Part shown: positions 1 through 11,160 of the stretch, in pieces
Layout of the letters: each line of letters begins with the position of its first letter
Numbering within the stretch: the first letter of the stretch is position 1
DNA from: Pteria penguin
Lineage: Eukaryota; Mollusca; Bivalvia; Pterioida; Pteriidae
Direction of reading: 5' to 3'
DNA: 64,000 bases
Assembly (NCBI GenBank): GCA_035048485.1
Contig: CM068587.1
Location: 54,159,501 to 54,223,500 of the forward strand
Position numbers and translations under genes: made by a program
Notes under the pieces: model-generated
Seen by the model: only the letters and a program-made list of their open reading frames with translations
Databases searched by the model: none
What the model was told of the DNA's origin: nothing

Positions 1-175
1 AATAGACATACATTAATAAAGGATAAATAGTAAATCAACAGTCACAGGAATTTTAATAAATGTTACACAGTCTTGCCAAATAATTAGACTTGCTTTCCGG
101 TAGGCTGACATCACTTCCCCAACGCGAGAAATACAACAACACAATACAGACACAGAAAGTAAGGTGGAAATTATA

Positions 176-181
176 TTTATT
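176..181 (-). terminator. possible polyadenylation signal for the 214-493 exon
   Basis: AATAAA read on the minus strand about 33 bases after the stop codon of the candidate terminal exon. The spacing is plausible for a short 3' UTR, but the hexamer is common in this AT-rich sequence. Confidence 0.3.
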
Positions 182-213
182 TCTTCAAAACCGAGCTAAA
201 CTTTTGCATACGA

Positions 214-493
214 TTATGAATATGAACAATTTTGGTGATATGATGAACAATAGGCAAATATAGTTGTTGGAAGTATCACAAATAACGAGACGACCGGAAA
301 CTGCTTTAGTCCGGAAACTGCTACAGCACCAGTAGGCCCCCTAGTACATAATGTAATGTTTTGATTCAGTTTTCGAATTTTCTCTGACCAAGCTCGATGA
401 ACTTTAGTTGCCACTCGATTTGTCAGTTTCCTCTTACCTTTTCTCGGTATTCGCATTTGCTTGCACGTACAGTGCTCTTTTGGATGACATACT
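214..493 (-). CDS. candidate terminal coding exon, basic protein, unidentified
   Basis: On the minus strand a good splice acceptor (pyrimidine-rich tract ending TTTTCAG) opens a frame that stays open for about 280 bases to a TAA at 214. The translation starts VCHPKEHCTCKQMRIPRKGK and continues as a strongly basic stretch with TNRVATKVHRAWSEKIRKL, which has the composition of real protein and not of AT-rich noise. The Cys cluster followed by a basic tail would suit the end of a secreted or nucleic-acid-binding protein, but I do not recognise the family. A second reading uses a donor (GTAAGA) at 437, giving a 56-base internal exon (438-493) that could start with MSSKRALYVQANANTEK. Upstream exons were not found. 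Confidence 0.4.
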
Positions 494-909
494 CTGAAAA
501 TGTGAACAAATGAAGTTCAAACTATGAGAAACATTGATACAAGAGCGATAACTCGTACAAAAAATAATTAGCTAATGTACAAATGAGTACGGTCACAGAA
601 ATTCCGGAATTGATATGTCACAACATTTTCACATTCGATAATATAAATGTGATATCTTTCTGCATAAGGTAAAGCTGAATCAGAAAACAAAATACATGGG
701 GTAAATTTGTCTTCATATTCTAAAACATACTACCTTATTCTTACCTGTTTTAGAACACTCCCATTACACTGTCCACTTTTATAGTTCATTCTGCAAGTTT
801 CAACATTTCCACAAAATTAATCAATGATACGGATATTTTTATATCAAAACAACTAAACCTACTTATATTTAGTAATACATCATATACTTCGTGGTGAGTT
901 ACAGGCAAT
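494..909. other. no feature seen
   Basis: AT-rich sequence, presumably the intron upstream of the 214-493 exon. No repeat, ORF or RNA gene recognised. Confidence 0.4.
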
Positions 910-1055
910 GCTGTTAAGGGTTTCAAAGCATAGACACCAATCCAGGCGTATCTCACCCATATGGAAGTGCCATCTGCCGGTTACCGGTAGATGCGTTTTA
1001 AATAAATTTTAACTCGCGCAACCGAAACCATCAGAAGCAGTGAGGAATCTGTTTA
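910..1055 (-). mobile_element. degenerate SINE core fragment
   Basis: The reverse complement matches the SINE core found elsewhere in the window (for example 17952-18235): a CCTCACTGCTTC block, a GTTGC block, GCATC, CAGATGGC and CCATATGGGTGA in the same order. About 11 extra bases inside the GCATC...GGCAGATG part create a local near-palindrome around ACCGGTAACCGG. The tRNA head and tail are not visible. Confidence 0.6.
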
Positions 1056-1269
1056 CATACCAGTGTACTCTGACGACAGAATTATACAAGCCGGATTATT
1101 TTAGTGTTTTGTCCAATATTTTGCTCATAAGGAGGGACAAGCTTGGTGTAATTTGTTTTGTGATGCAGATGATCTGGGTTGTGTCAAGGACTTATAAACA
1201 AGTCCTTTGTTGTGCAACTATGTTTAAGAGTTTGGTTATCTCTTGCTTTCCTGTCGCAACATAACTGAT

Positions 1270-1689
1270 AACTTGTTGAAAGGGATGTTTAAAAAACCCA
1301 TCAATCGACCAACCAGCTTCACGAGGACTAAACTTTTAGTGAAGTGTCTAAGTACCAATGACAATCAGCCATACTCTGTGATCATAGCTAAGTATCCAAT
1401 TCTGTCTAAAGAGAGCTCTAAGTGTCCAACTAATCACACACATTTAACTGTCAATCACTTCCAACCGAGTTTTGAGTGACAGTCTCTTCATCAGCTGAGT
1501 TAATTGTTCAATGTTTTACCTTCAGAGCTGTAAGTGCCTGATGCTCACTTGATGATCGAAATGTCTAACAGAGCAGAAAAGTGTCAATCATTCTATAGAA
1601 AGGGTTAAGTATCTAATATCCTCCAAATGGAGCTAATTGTCCGACATCTTAATAACTTAAATAAGTGTCCAATATTCTAACAAAATAAT
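1270..1689. repeat. degenerate edge of the 28-bp satellite
   Basis: Irregularly spaced, decayed copies of an AAGTGTCCAA-like motif (AAGTGTCTAAG, AAGTATCCAATTC, AAGTGTCCAACT, ATTGTCCGAC, AAGTGTCCAATATTCTAAC). They grade into the regular array at about 1690. This is the pattern expected where array edges escape homogenisation. Confidence 0.6.
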
Positions 1690-3175
1690 TGAGTGTACAA
1701 ATACTCTACCAGTATAACATAGTGACAAATACTCTACCAATATAACATAGTGACAAATACTCTACCAATATAACAAAGTGACAAATACTCTACAAATATA
1801 ACATAGTGACAAATACTCTACCAATATAACATAGTGACAAATACTCTACCAATATAACATAGTGACAAATACTCTACCAATATAACATAGTGACAAATAC
1901 TCTACCAGTATAACATAGTGACAAATACTTAACCAATATAACACAGTGACAAATGCTCTACCAATATAACATAGTGACAAATACTCTACCAATATAACAT
2001 AGTGACAAATACTCTACCAATATAACATAGTGACAAATACTTAACCAATATAACATAGTGACAAATACTCTACCAATATAACATAGTGACAAATACTCTA
2101 CCAGTATAACATAGTGACAAATACTCTACCAATATAACATAGTGACAAATACTCTACCAATATAACGTTTTTTTAACATAGTGACAAATACTCTACCAAT
2201 ATAACATAGTGACAAATACTCTACCAATATAACATAATGACAAATACTCTACCAATATAACATAGTGACAAACACTACCAATATAACATAGTGGCAAATA
2301 CTCTACCAGTATAACAGTGACAAATACTTCACCAGTATAATATAGTGACAAATACTCTACCAATATAACATAGTGACAAATACTTAACCAATATAACATA
2401 GTGACAAATACTTAACCAATATAACATAGTGACAAATACTCTGCCAATATAACATAGTGACAAATACTCTACCAGTATAACATAGTGACAAATACTTAAC
2501 CAATATAACACAGTGACAAATACTCTACCAATATAACATAGTGACAAATACTCTACCAATATAACATAGTGACAAATGCTCTACCAATATAATATAGTGA
2601 CAAATACTTAACCAATATAACACAGTGACAAATACTCTACCAATATAACATAGTGACAAATACTCTACCAGTATGACATAGTGACAAATACTCTACCAAT
2701 ATAACATAGTGACAGATACTCTACCAATATAACATAGTGACAAATACTCTACCAATATAACATAGTGACAAATACTCTACCAATATAACATAATGACAAA
2801 TACTCTACCAATATAACATAGTGACAAACACTACCAATATAACATAGTGGCAAATACTCTACCAGTATAACAGTGACAAATACTTCACCAGTATAATATA
2901 GTGACAAATACTCTACCAATATAACATAGTGACAAATACTTAACCAATATAACATAGTGACAAATACTTAACCAATATAACATAGTGACAAATACTTTAC
3001 CAATATAACATAGTGACAAATACTCTACCAATATAACATAGTGAAAAATACTCTACCAATATAACATAGTGACAAATACTCTACCAATATAACATAGTGA
3101 CAAATACTCTACCAATATAACATAGTGACAAATACTCTACCAATATAACATAGTGACAAATACTTCACCAATACA
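1690..3175. repeat. 28-bp satellite, type A, about 53 copies
   Basis: Tandem copies of a 28-base unit close to AACATAGTGACAAATACTCT followed by ACCAATAT. Frequent variants are CTTAACC for CTCTACC, CCAGTAT for CCAATAT, and deletions in single units. A block that includes an odd short unit and a TTCACC unit occurs at about 2193-2399 and again at about 2749-2955 (offset 556), so the array has a higher-order repeat. Minus-strand frames stay open here only because the repeat lacks stops in those frames. Confidence 0.95.
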
Positions 3176-6100
3176 GCTATAAGTGTCCACTATTCTACCA
3201 ATACAGCTAAGTGTCCACTACTCTACCAATACAGATAAGTGTCCACAACTGCACCAATAGAGCTAAGTGTCCACTACTCTACCAATACAACTATAAGTGT
3301 CCACAACTCCACCAATACAGCTATAAGTATCCACTACTCTACCAATACAGCTAAGTGTCCACTACTCTACTCTCTGTCCACTAATCGGATTAGACAGTAA
3401 AAACCGAGACCCCGTGTCGTGGTATGCATGGCACGTTAAAGATCCCTCACTGCTTAGGATGGGTCCGTTGCAAAGGTAAAAATTTGTATGCCCCGCATCA
3501 GGCAGATGCCGTCACAATATACGTAAAATATTCATGGTGTGATGTTAAACAAAAATCAATCAATCAATCTCTACCTGTACAGCTATGTGTCCACTATTCT
3601 ACCTGTACAGTTAAGTGTCCACTACTTTACTAGGACAGCTACCTGTCCACTACACTTAAGTGTCTAATACTCTAAGTGTACAGCTATGTGTCAACTATCC
3701 TACCAGTACAGCTATCTGTCCACTACTCTACCAATACAGCTAAGTGTCCATTGCTCTACCAGTACAGCTATGTGTCCACTACTCTACCGATACAGCTAAG
3801 TGTCCACTACTCTACCAATACAACTAAATGTCCACTACTCTACCAATACAGCTAAGTGTCCACTACTCTACCAATACAGCTAAGTGTCTACTACCATATT
3901 AATACAACGAAGTCTCCACTATTCTACCGATACAGCTAAGAGTTCACTACCCTTCCGATATAGCTAAGTGTCCACTACACTACCAATACAGCTATGTGTC
4001 CACTACTCTACCAGTACAGCTATGTGTTCATTACTATACCAATACAGCTAAGTGTCCACTATTCTACCAAGACAGCTAAATGTCCACTACTCTATCAATA
4101 CCTCTAAGTGTCCACTACTCTACCAATGCAGCAAAGTGTCCACTAGTCTACAAATACAGCAAAGTGTGCACTACTCTACCAGTACAGCTAAATGTCCACT
4201 ACTCTACCAATACAGCTATGTGTCCACTACTCTACCAGTACAGCTATGTGTCCACTACTCTACCAGTACAGCTAAGTGTCCACTACTCTACCAATACAGC
4301 TAAGTGTCCACTACTCTACCAATACAGCTAAGTGTCCACTACTCTACCAATACAGTTAAGTGTGTGCTACTCTACCAGTACAACTAAGTGTCCACTACTC
4401 TACCAATACAGCTATGTGTCCACTACTGTACCAGTACAGCTTAGTATCTACTACTCTACAAATACAGCTAAGTGTCCACTACTCTACCAATACAGCTAAA
4501 TGCCCACTACTCTACCAACACGACTAAGTGTCCACTACTCTATCAGTACAGCTAAGTGTCCACTACTCTACCAGTACAGCTAAGTGTCCACTACTCTACT
4601 AGTACAGCTGTGTCCACTACTCTACCAGTACAGCTATGTGTCCACTACTCTACCAGTACAGCTAAGTGTCCACTACTCTACCAGTACAGCTAAGTGCCCA
4701 CTACTCTACCAATACAACTAAATGTCCACTACTCTACCAGTACAGTTAAGTGTCCACTTCTCTACCAGTACAGCTAAGTGTCCACTACTCTACCAATACA
4801 GTTATGTGTCCACTACTCTACCGATACAGCTAAACGTCCACTACTCTACCAGTACAGCTAAGTGTCCACTTCTCTACCAGTACAGCTAAGTGCCCACTAC
4901 TCTACCAATACAGTTATGTGTCCACTACTCTACCGATACAGCTAAACGTCCACTACTCTACCAGTACAGCTAAGTGTCCACTTCTCTACCAGTACAGCTA
5001 AGTGCCCACTACTCTACCAATACAGTTATGTGTCCACTACTCTACCGATACAGCTAAACGTCCACTACTCTACCAATACAGCTAAGTGTCCACTACTCTA
5101 CCTCTACAGCTAAGTGTCCACTACTCTACCAATACAGCTATGTGTCCACTACTGTACCAGTACAGCTTAGTTTCTACTACTCTACAAATAGAGCTAAGTG
5201 TCCACTACTCTACCAATACAGCTAAATGCCCACTATTCTACCTATACAGCTATGTGTCCACTACTCTACCAGTACAGCTAAGTGTCCACTACTCTACCAA
5301 TACAGCTAAGTGTCCACTACTCTACCAATACAGCTAAGTATCCACTACTCTATCTATACAGCTAAGTGTCCACTACTCTACCAGTACAGCTAAGTGTCCA
5401 CTACTCTACCAATACAGCTATGTGTCCACTACTGTACCAGTACAGCTTAGTGTCTACTACTCTACAAATAGAGCTAAGTGTCCACTACTCTACCAATACA
5501 GCTAAATGCCCACTACTCTACCAATACGGCTAAGTGTCCACTACTCTATCAGTACAGCTAAGTGTCCACTACTCTACCAATACAGATAACTGTCCACTAC
5601 TCTACCAATGCAGCTAAGTGTTCACTACTCTACCAATACAGCTAAATGTCCACTACTCTACAAATACAGCTAAGTATCCACTACTCTACCTATACAGATA
5701 AGTTTCCACTACTCTACCAATACAGCTAAGTGTCCACTACTCTACCAGTACAGCTAAGTGTCCACTACTCTACCAATACAGCTATGTGTCCACTACTCTA
5801 CCAATACAGCCAAGTGTCCACTACTCTACCAATACAGCTATGTGTCCACTACTCTACCAATACAGCTAAGTATCCACTACTCTACCAGTACAGCTAAGTG
5901 TCCACTACTCTACCGATACAGCTAAGTGTCTACTACTCTACCAATACAGTTAAGTGTGTGCTACTCTACCAATACAGCTAAGTGTCCACTACGCTACCAA
6001 TACAGCTAAGTGTCCACTACTCTACCGATACAGCTAAGTGTCTACTACTCTACCAATACAGTTAAGTGTGTGCTACTCTACCAATACAGCTAAGTGTCCA

Positions 6101-6560
6101 CTACGCTACCAATACAGCTAAGTGTCTACTACCATATTAATACAACGAAGTCTCCACTATTCTACCGATACAGCTAAGAGTCCACTACCCTTCCGATACA
6201 GCTATGTGTCCACTACTCTACCAATACAGCTATGTGTCCACTACTTTACCAGTACAGCTAAGTGTCCATTACTATACCAATAAAGCTAAGTGTCCACTAC
6301 TCTACCAGTACAGCTATGTGTTCATTACTATACCAATACAGCTAAGTGTCCACTATTCTACCAAGACAGCTAAATGTCCACTACTCTATCAATACCTCTA
6401 AGTGTCCACTACTCTACCAATGCAGCAAAGTGTCCACTAGTCTACAAATACAGCAAAGTGTGCACTACTCTACCAGTACAGCTAAATGTCCACTATTCTA
6501 CCAGTACAGCTAAATGTCCACTATTCTACCAATTCCTCTAAGTGTCCACTACTCTATTCT
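3176..6560. repeat. 28-bp satellite, type B, more than 110 copies
   Basis: Tandem copies of a 28-base unit close to AGCTAAGTGTCCACTACTCT followed by ACCAATAC. It aligns to type A without gaps and shares the CTCTACCAATA half and the AGTG core, so the two arrays have a common ancestor. Higher-order structure: four-unit (112-base) blocks repeat at about 4799, 4911 and 5023 and at about 5906 and 6018. A block beginning CTACCATATTAATACAACG at 3891 recurs at 6129. A SINE interrupts the array at 3385-3569. Confidence 0.95.
3385..3569 (+). mobile_element. 5'-truncated SINE inserted in the satellite
   Basis: Starts inside the core (CGGATTAGACAGTAAAAACC), runs through CCTCACTGCTT, the GCATCAGGCAGATGCC block and GTGTGATGTTAAAC, and ends in an AATCAATCAATC tail. 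The tRNA-like head is missing. The type B satellite resumes directly after it, so the array was already there when the element inserted. Confidence 0.85.
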
Positions 6561-6800
6561 CAGACCTAGTATCACCACACTATCAAATATAGTAGGGTCC
6601 AATATTTTGACAGCAGACTAAACTGTCCAATACTCAATCAACAGAGCTAAGTGTCCATCATACTGCAAACACATGCAGCTAAGTGCAACACTCAATCAAA
6701 AGAAAAATAAGTATCCAATACCTTACTAACACACGAAAGTGTTCACCACTTTACCAACACAGAAATGTGTCTTATACAGAGTGTCTTTCACTTTATCAGC
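6561..6800. repeat. degenerate right edge of the 28-bp satellite
   Basis: Decayed units such as AGCTAAGTGTCCATCAT and AAGTATCCAATACC with irregular spacing, mirroring the left edge at 1270-1689. Confidence 0.55.
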
Positions 6801-7035
6801 AGTACTATGCCTCTGTACATAAAAAAGATCATTTAGCTGTAATACCATCCTCAGTAACCCTATGGCAGTTGCTTTCAATCAATTAAGCCCTGAACTTACC
6901 CGCTGGATTCATCGAGTTCTTCGTTAATATTCAAAAGGATGCGATATTGTGATTGGCTAAATATGAGTGAGAGCAAATGCCATGGGGTCACTGAGGATGA
7001 TGTGATACAGGTTTCCCTATGCATAAAAAAATGAA

Positions 7036-7295
7036 AGTTGTTGTGGCTCAGTGGACGAGGTGCTTTGCTCTTGACAAAGAGGTCTTGCGTTCGATTCCCA
7101 CTGCAGACACACTGGTATTTTTTTCTTTCGGATGAGACAGTAAAAATTGAGGTCCCATGTCACGGCAGCTTTGAAACGTAACAGATCCCTTACTGGTGGG
7201 TTATGTCCATTGCAAAAGAATAAATTTCTATGCAATGCATCAGGCGGATGCCATCACCACATATGTGGAATGATATAAAACAATAATCAATCAAT
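7036..7295 (+). mobile_element. full-length tRNA-derived SINE
   Basis: The head has an A-box-like TGGCTCAGTGG and a B-box-like GCGTTCGATTCC, as in a pol III tRNA promoter. Then come the core landmarks in order (TTCGGATGAGACAGTAAAAA, CCTTACTGGTGGG, GCATCAGGCGGATGCC) and the AATCAATCAATG tail. It is diverged from the 17952 and 43014 copies and so probably older. Confidence 0.85.
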
Positions 7296-7299
7296 GTTA

Positions 7300-8512
7300 T
7301 GTAACTGGTGTGGTTTCCAAATTATAAAATGTTACAAATTACTCATTGTTATTTTGGATCGTTTGTTTATTTCCTGCATCCATGCAACTATCATTTATAT
7401 AAACAAGACAACATTTTTGTATATATAATGGAGATATATACATGTATATATTACAGTCTTTGTACAAAATACAAATAACATGATTGTTCTGGAATTGGGA
7501 TAAGTCGCAGGTTCTATTGTTGCTCTCTATGAAGAATTCAATCAATTCTGTTCATATTTGCTGTCATAAAAACTGTAGAGATGAAAAAATATTCATAAAA
7601 ATCTTAAATTAATTTCAGCAGTTTATGAGTCATGCATATCTTTTGTGCTGATAAAAAATTCAGCAAAGTAGCATTATGTTCTATAAGAAACACCAAGTTT
7701 ATCCCCCCAGGCCATTCTAAGAATGTTTCATGTTTATCTTCAATTACATTTTAGTGTGACATCACAACACTGACATTGAGAATTGGCAAAGAAGTTTTTC
7801 ATCACACCACCAATACTAGTCAGCTGAATTATAATCTAACAATTTCAATCGATACATACATGCATATCCACAAATATCAAACATGTTTTTGTACATTATT
7901 TTACACATAAGACTCTGAAGTGTACAAGTTTTCAACAGAGAAAGCTGTTCTAGTCTTGAACAGTCTTCTTCATTTTTATATTTGAAACATATATTTTGAA
8001 ATATTTATATATTACAAATGTATTAGAATTCCAATCATTAGGCCACGAACATCAATGACGAGACTTAAGTTGTAGAAATTCGCATCTAGTGCACAAAATT
8101 GTAACATACATATGATTTAATACTTAATCATAGCATATACATATAATAGTGGTATCTTGGAGGCAAAGCTTCTTTCTTTTTTTGTCTTCAAAATATTTAT
8201 ACCCATCTTCACATTGCATACAGATAAGAAATTATTATCCGTCTTTACTCACCAAATATATATGTGAGTTGTCTGCCCTTTAGTAGAATTCCCTTGCTTT
8301 CTGTATAACATTGTGAGGTATATTACGATTGCTCTTACTTGACTGACCATATCAAACCATAGTGAATAAATCATATAAATAAGAAAACAAAACTGAATTA
8401 TCCATCACTGCACAGCTTTTGCACTCTTTTTGAACTTCTGCAGACTGTACATGTATCTTAATAAAGAAGGGCAGATAACCCTCTTCTTTAAATCAACTAT
8501 ACAATCTTATGA
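7300..8512. other. AT-rich sequence, no gene seen
   Basis: No repeat or coding exon recognised. It lies downstream of the CCDC32-like gene and may hold a longer alternative 3' UTR, but nothing in the sequence proves this. Confidence 0.4.
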
Positions 8513-8518
8513 TTTATT
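8513..8518 (-). terminator. possible polyadenylation signal of the CCDC32-like gene
   Basis: AATAAA on the minus strand about 33 bases past the stop codon. It is the nearest such hexamer to the coding end. Confidence 0.35.
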
Positions 8519-8550
8519 ATCAACATTTTTGATAACAAAATATTTATCAA

Positions 8551-8849
8551 TTAATTTTTGGACGAGTCTATAGTATGTTTTCCTGAGTCCATATTGCTGC
8601 CTGATGTTGAGTTTGTTTGAGTTCCATTGAGTTCATCCTGGTACACCAATGCCACGAGTTCCTCGACAGAATGTTCTTTCCCGCAATGAGATTTATTAAG
8701 GACTGATCCTTTGTAGTCTATGTCTAGTGAGGAATGGTTTCCCTGCATAAGATGAGCCATTTGGTCTGTTTTAACTTTCTCCAAGGACTTTAAAATCTCC
8801 TTTGATGTTGGTTCCTTCGCTCCTCCTTTCATTTTATTCAGCTTTTGTT
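8551..8849 (-). CDS. CCDC32: CCDC32 homologue, exon 2 (C-terminal part)
   Basis: The acceptor is a T-rich tract ending TTTTAATAG at 8850. The exon completes codon 40 (Glu) and encodes residues 41-138, ending at a TAA at 8551-8553. Residues 38-63 (SLEQKLNKMKGG followed by TSKEILKSL) match my recollection of human CCDC32, which has SLEKKLRRIKG and TSKDMLRTL at the same relative positions; this is the most conserved part of the family. The tail is polar and Ser/Asn-rich. CCDC32 is a small cytosolic protein that helps assemble the AP2 adaptor for clathrin-mediated endocytosis. The product (138 residues as seen) is shorter than human CCDC32 (about 185), mostly at the N-terminus. Identification rests on recognition by eye. 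Confidence 0.75.
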
Positions 8850-9574
8850 CTATTAAAAAAAATTATAACATTACTGAAGTTAAACAAAATCAGAGATTAA
8901 AATCAGTCAAAGACTCACAAATAACAGATTTGTTATGATTATATATGATGTAATGTCCATTTTTTTCAGTAATATTTCAGTCATCAGGGTATTTTCAAAG
9001 TCTTATATTCAGTCTAGTATAATTCACATAATAGAAATCGGATTTGTATCTCAGATAATTTATTCATACATGTGTAGATCAATATCTGTAGTGGCAAGAC
9101 CTATGGCAACATCAATAATTGCATCAAACACTAGCTAATTAACAAGTATAAAGAACATGGTAAATACAGATTTACAATCGCTCAGTTACCATCAGCAGTT
9201 TTGATGACATCGCGAGAAGATCTAGTTTTAGAAAAGCACATGGCCAGCAAAAGATAACCAAGTGATTTGATTGGCTGATGAGTTTTCAATGGCTGCTGGA
9301 TGTTTGGAAATAAGAATTTAAATATACAAGTGAAATTGAGTGATTTTGGCATAGGGAGAAATGAGGCATAAATGAGGAATTTATCAATTAGTTTTAGTGT
9401 TGGGACTTAAAATATGCATGAATTGGTGAGTAATACTTACATTATATCTTTTTGTTTACAATCCATAAAATCTCACGATTTGGCTATGTAAAGCAGTCTG
9501 ACGGTAGGGCATAACAATTTAATGATAAAAATGCCCTTCCTCAGATTTGTTGGACTAGTTTTGACCAATACTTT

Positions 9575-9690
9575 GGGTACGTTTTGATGGGTTGGGTACG
9601 TTTTGACCAAAGAAGTGGGTATATGTTTGGACCAAAATTGGGTACGTTTTGGTTGGGTATATTTCGGCATGGGTACGTTTTGACCATAAC
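9575..9690. repeat. small degenerate tandem repeat in the CCDC32 intron
   Basis: About five loose copies of a GGGTACGTTTTGACC motif within the 1011-base intron (8850-9860). Spacing varies between about 22 and 30 bases. Confidence 0.6.
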
Positions 9691-9860
9691 CCTTCGGTGC
9701 TAGTGCTTGAAGCTATTGCTTGGTTTGCAGTGCCGACAATCTGGATTCGATACTTCAATTATCATTATCAAAAGATAACTCTATTCGCCCATCAACTGAT
9801 TCTCTGAATCAAAATTCCATAAAGTTAGAGCAAGAACAGACCATAAATTTATCAATTTAC

Positions 9861-9978
9861 CTAATGATTTGATGTATGTTTCTGACGAGACAGGGTTCCT
9901 CAATGGGTCAGACGGAGGTGGAACTATGGTAGGAATCATACTTGATGCATGAGAGTCATTCAAACCGTTTTGAGTCAT
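9861..9978 (-). CDS. CCDC32: CCDC32 homologue, exon 1 as seen (N-terminal part)
   Basis: Encodes residues 1-39 plus one base of codon 40, then a donor reading TTAG/GTAAAT. Splicing to 8849 restores the frame exactly and creates the junction TYIKSL-E-QKLNK, which is what makes this a two-exon gene and not two chance ORFs. SSETYIKSLE corresponds to DSEVYLASLE in human CCDC32. The start shown is the ATG at 9978; an in-frame TGA lies six codons upstream and no AG acceptor is visible in between. Human CCDC32 has an N-terminal segment with a DLWAEI motif that is missing here, so an additional 5' exon or an unusual acceptor (for example CATCAAG just inside the exon) remains possible. Confidence 0.65.
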
Positions 9979-10249
9979 ATTTGAACGGATTTTTCATTCC
10001 AAAAGTAATGCAATTTTTTTTTACATCACCAGAAACAAAATTTGAATAAGAAGTTTAAGAATCTATAACGGACAACATTATCCGTTAATCTGAACTGAGT
10101 TATCTTTCTTTGGATATATCAGAGACATGTATGTATACATGATTTCAAATTTGAAATCTAAATTAATTTTCTAAATTCTAAATGGGCTCAAATGCTTTCT
10201 GACCATTAAACGGGAACCATTGTAAAATATTAATCATCAAATAAATAAT

Positions 10250-10430
10250 TAAAGCTACACTCAGATGCTACAAATTTTCGGGCACATACTCTTTATCAAG
10301 TGGATAATAGAAATAATTTTCTGTTATCCACCTGATAAAGGGCATGTGTCCGAAAATTTGTGGCATTTGAGTGTAGCTTTATTTATTTATCGGAAACGAC
10401 TTCCTTTTGGAGGATAAATTACTAAATATT
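10250..10430. mobile_element. long-hairpin (foldback) element
   Basis: Two arms of about 62 bases (10250-10312 and 10316-10381) are imperfect inverted complements: AAAGCTACACTCAGATGC at the left pairs with the right arm ending GAGTGTAGCTTTA, and the CGGGCACAT and ATGTGTCCG parts also pair. The arms are almost contiguous, so an RNA copy would form one long hairpin. The sequence after it (GGAAACGACTTCC, TTTGGAGGATAAAT, ACTAAATATT) also follows the related copy at 57090-57250, so the hairpin is part of a larger mobile unit. Confidence 0.7.
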
Positions 10431-11065
10431 ATTATTCATCAGTTTATGAACGATGGTGAATATAACATTACTAAAGTGAAGAAAGGAATGAAAATGAAAC
10501 TTTAAATACCAGTGTATGAAATTTCATACTAGCATTGTTTTGAAGACTATGAAATGCTTTAGGCTTGTACCATTATTTTTTGCAGCAGATATGTTGAAAT
10601 TGATATTAGTAATGAAAAGCAAACTGCCATTTTCAATTCATCAACATAATTGAAATTTCACAAAAATATTCAAACCCTATCAAGTGTAATGCATAAAATG
10701 TCATAATAAGACATATTCATTGCGCGCGATGAATTTAATTTATGGCGCATTACACCCATTCTTACCAAATGCATTTCAACAATGCAGCGCATTTCGGATC
10801 GGTGGGTCGTGAAAAATGCACAATGTCTGTTTCAGAATAAAGGCAATTAACATGTTAAGCACGCAAGAATGATGTCATATTTCATGCCTCTTTAGCGGAG
10901 GAGATACAATCAGTCCTGAAATGTCGATATTCCCAAGCATAGAAAAATCATGGTAAACGTAATGTAGCATACAACAGAGAATTGGGTGCAAGTTTGACTC
11001 GTAATCGATATATATTGAAATAGATAAAATACAATGCAGGGGCATTTTTATTGTTTCAGTCATTT
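10431..11065. other. no feature seen
   Basis: AT-rich. A GTAAGA donor-like site on the minus strand near 10761-10764 follows a nine-codon open stretch, but nothing supports it as an exon. Confidence 0.3.
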
Positions 11066-11102
<37 letters not shown>

Positions 11103-11160
11103 TTCTTCTTCTTCTTCTTCTTCTTCTTCTTCTTCTTCTTCTTCTTCTTCTTCTTCTTCT
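11066..11160. repeat. compound microsatellite (ATC)n-(TTC)n
   Basis: About eleven ATC triplets followed directly by about twenty TTC triplets. The pure polypurine/polypyrimidine half ends where a SINE head begins. Confidence 0.95.

Noticed and set aside
1690..3175. SINE origin of the 28-bp satellite
   Set aside because: Only a TCCACTA-sized match to the SINE head was found; this is not enough to claim descent.
2193..6401. Many 65-83-codon open frames on both strands across 2.2-6.4 kb
   Set aside because: They are translations of the 28-bp satellite: the repeat lacks stops in some frames and the peptides simply repeat.
9575..9690. Telomere-like GGGT repeats
   Set aside because: The motif is GGGTACGTTTTGACC with variable spacing, not a telomeric hexamer.
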